Assembly: GCA_030038365.1 (NCBI GenBank)
Contig: JASHPA010000176.1
Coordinates: 1 to 39,726 of the forward strand
Length of the DNA stretch: 39,726 nucleotides
From: Nitrososphaerales archaeon
GTDB taxonomy: Archaea; Thermoproteota; Nitrososphaeria; Nitrososphaerales; Gagatemarchaeaceae
Direction: 5' to 3'
The notes beneath the pieces are model-generated. The model was not told where the DNA came from. It saw only the letters and a list, made by a program, of their open reading frames with translations, and did no database searches. Shown in pieces: positions 38,354 through 39,726 of the stretch (positions are counted from its first letter, which is position 1; every line of letters starts with the position of its first letter). Both the position numbers and the translations under genes were made by a program.

Positions 38354-38530
38354 ACGTCGTACTCGAAGGGACAGACGTGGGCCGCCCTGAAGAAGTGCTG
38401 GAGGGCCTACAAGATTGCTAAGATCAAGAACGAGAAGAAAGACATGCTGGAATACGCGAACAGGATAAGGACGCTCCAGAAGGAGCTCGGCGTTCAGCAG
38501 GCCAAATTCCCGGAACTGAACCTGTCTTAG
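38354..38530 (+). CDS. Small basic protein (about 58 aa) without canonical start
   Basis: Hand translation: (ACG)SYSKGQTWAALKKCWRAYKIAKIKNEKKDMLEYANRIRTLQKELGVQQAKFPELNLS*; upstream in-frame TAA at 38312; own TATA-like TTAAATA at 38311-38317. Confidence 0.6.
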   Translation, partial: TSYSKGQTWAALKKCWRAYKIAKIKNEKKDMLEYANRIRTLQKELGVQQAKFPELNLS

Positions 38531-38532
38531 GA

Positions 38533-39042
38533 CTAACGCGTTCTCTCCGGAATCATCCCGGTGGAGTATATCGTCATGACGGTGTCGCGGAGGTTCCCGG
38601 CGAGCTGCAGCTCAAAGTCCGGCTCCATCGATATCAGCATGAAGTTCTCGCCCAAGTTGAACGTAAGCAGGTTCACCTTCTCCCTCTTGACGAAGTTGAA
38701 CTGCATCGTCCCGAAGTATCTGTCCCAGGTCTTGTCCGTGCCGATCTGTATGGTGAGGTTCGCCATAAGCCTCAGGTCCTCGCTCGCAGGCTCGAGTGAA
38801 CTTATTCCTTTTCTCATCCCGCCTGCAATCACCCGACCGGTGTCGTCGAGGACACTCGCATAGCGTATCCTTCTGTCGAACTTCAAAATCTGCGTGCAGA
38901 GCTTATCCAGCGGATATGTCAATCCAGAGACGAAGCGTAACTCAAGCTTGCGATGAAATATAAAAGTTATTGGTGGAAAGCCGCCCCCTTTGTCGTCCGC
39001 CTTTGCTTTTGATGGGATTGTGTAATACCTTTGACTCGCCAT
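38533..39042 (-). CDS. Hypothetical protein, roadblock/DUF6659-like pattern
   Basis: 'LDKLCTQILKFDRRIRYASVLDDTGRVIAGGMRKG' resembles thaumarchaeal roadblock-like proteins. Confidence 0.6.
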   Translation of the reverse strand: MASQRYYTIPSKAKADDKGGGFPPITFIFHRKLELRFVSGLTYPLDKLCTQILKFDRRIRYASVLDDTGRVIAGGMRKGISSLEPASEDLRLMANLTIQIGTDKTWDRYFGTMQFNFVKREKVNLLTFNLGENFMLISMEPDFELQLAGNLRDTVMTIYSTGMIPERTR

Positions 39043-39084
39043 TAGAAGATGCTCTCGCGTTACTATATCACAGGTGCAAGCGAA

Positions 39085-39531
39085 ATGGTGTTCGAACAGG
39101 TTCTCACCATGCTCTTCGCCCTATGCGTAGGCGTCGCAATCGTCGTCTACGCTGCCAAGCCCAGACAGCGGGCCGTACCCGCTAGCATAACTAGCGCGTC
39201 GCCCGTCCAGTCCTTCGCGCCGGCCGAGGTCGTCCATGCAGACCCGACCCCAGAGGTCGCGGCTGTAGAGGTACCGGTCGTCGTGACCCCCACTCCTTCG
39301 GAGTCCCTGACCGTGTCCGAAGTGACTCCGGTGGTGGCGGACGTTGTCGCCGCCCCGACAGAGGCAGCCCTTGTGTCGTCGACACCGATCGTCGATGTCC
39401 CGACAGAGGTATCCGCCTCCCCGATTGAGGCAGCTCCGGCCAGCCCGACCCGAAAGCGCAGGGCTTCGACGAGGAAGAAGAGCACATCGACCAAGAGACG
39501 CGCCAAGGCTACGAAGACTGAGACAGCGTAG
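39085..39531 (+). CDS. N-terminally membrane-anchored protein with Pro/Val/Thr-rich linker and Lys/Arg-rich tail
   Basis: 'MVFEQVLTMLFALCVGVAIVVYAAKPRQ' TM; tail 'RKRRASTRKKSTSTKRRAKATK'; TATA-like CTATATC about 22 nt upstream. Confidence 0.65.
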   Translation: MVFEQVLTMLFALCVGVAIVVYAAKPRQRAVPASITSASPVQSFAPAEVVHADPTPEVAAVEVPVVVTPTPSESLTVSEVTPVVADVVAAPTEAALVSSTPIVDVPTEVSASPIEAAPASPTRKRRASTRKKSTSTKRRAKATKTETA

Positions 39532-39595
39532 TCTCCGACGAGAAGCAGTGGGCTCGAGGCGGTAGCCTTAAACCCACATCCTTCCTATTTTAGCC

Positions 39596-39726
39596 GTGAA
39601 AGAGCCGCAGGTCGGCTTTCATGTCTCTATATCCGGCTCGATAGACCTCGCAGTGGACCGAGCGCTCGAACTCGAGTGCACCACCTTCCAGATCTTCACG
39701 CGCAACCCGCGCGGATGGAACTTCAA
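39596..39726 (+). CDS. nfo: Deoxyribonuclease IV (AP endonuclease family 2), 5' fragment
   Basis: GTG start, 'KEPQVGFHVSISGSIDLAVDRALELECTTFQIFTRNPRGWNF'; TATA-like CTTAAA 29 nt upstream; runs off window. Confidence 0.85.
   Translation, partial: MKEPQVGFHVSISGSIDLAVDRALELECTTFQIFTRNPRGWNF

Overview
This is a gene-dense archaeal chromosomal segment, probably from the TACK/Nitrososphaerota-like area. The placement is inferred from gene content only: CDC48-type AAA ATPase, proteasome alpha, Rrp4/Rrp41/Rrp42, SBDS, prefoldin beta, L37Ae, XPF-type nuclease, F420-NADP reductase and TATA-box promoters. I see no rRNA, tRNA, CRISPR array or mobile element. The most recognisable block (about 32.2-39.0 kb) is the archaeal exosome/proteasome/translation superoperon, with a JAMM metalloprotease gene divergent from psmA. 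Other content: two Glu/Leu dehydrogenase paralogs, PPK2, an ECF vitamin transporter (A-A-T plus divergent S), two Zn-ADHs, several transporters, and surface or membrane-anchored proteins. By reading the gaps I recovered genes absent from the ORF track: an overlooked 57-aa zinc-ribbon protein (25986-26159, minus), and three small genes with no ATG/GTG/TTG in frame. These three are rpl37ae, a Pcc1-like ORF and a 'KGQTWAALKKCW' small protein; each has an ACG where the start would be expected. Other points worth a second look are a perfect 9-bp inverted repeat between the TATA box and start of a zinc-ribbon/coiled-coil gene, a 775-aa surface protein with about five degenerate repeats, and two unrelated proteins with histone-H1-like basic tails. 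All functional calls come from motif reading without database searches.
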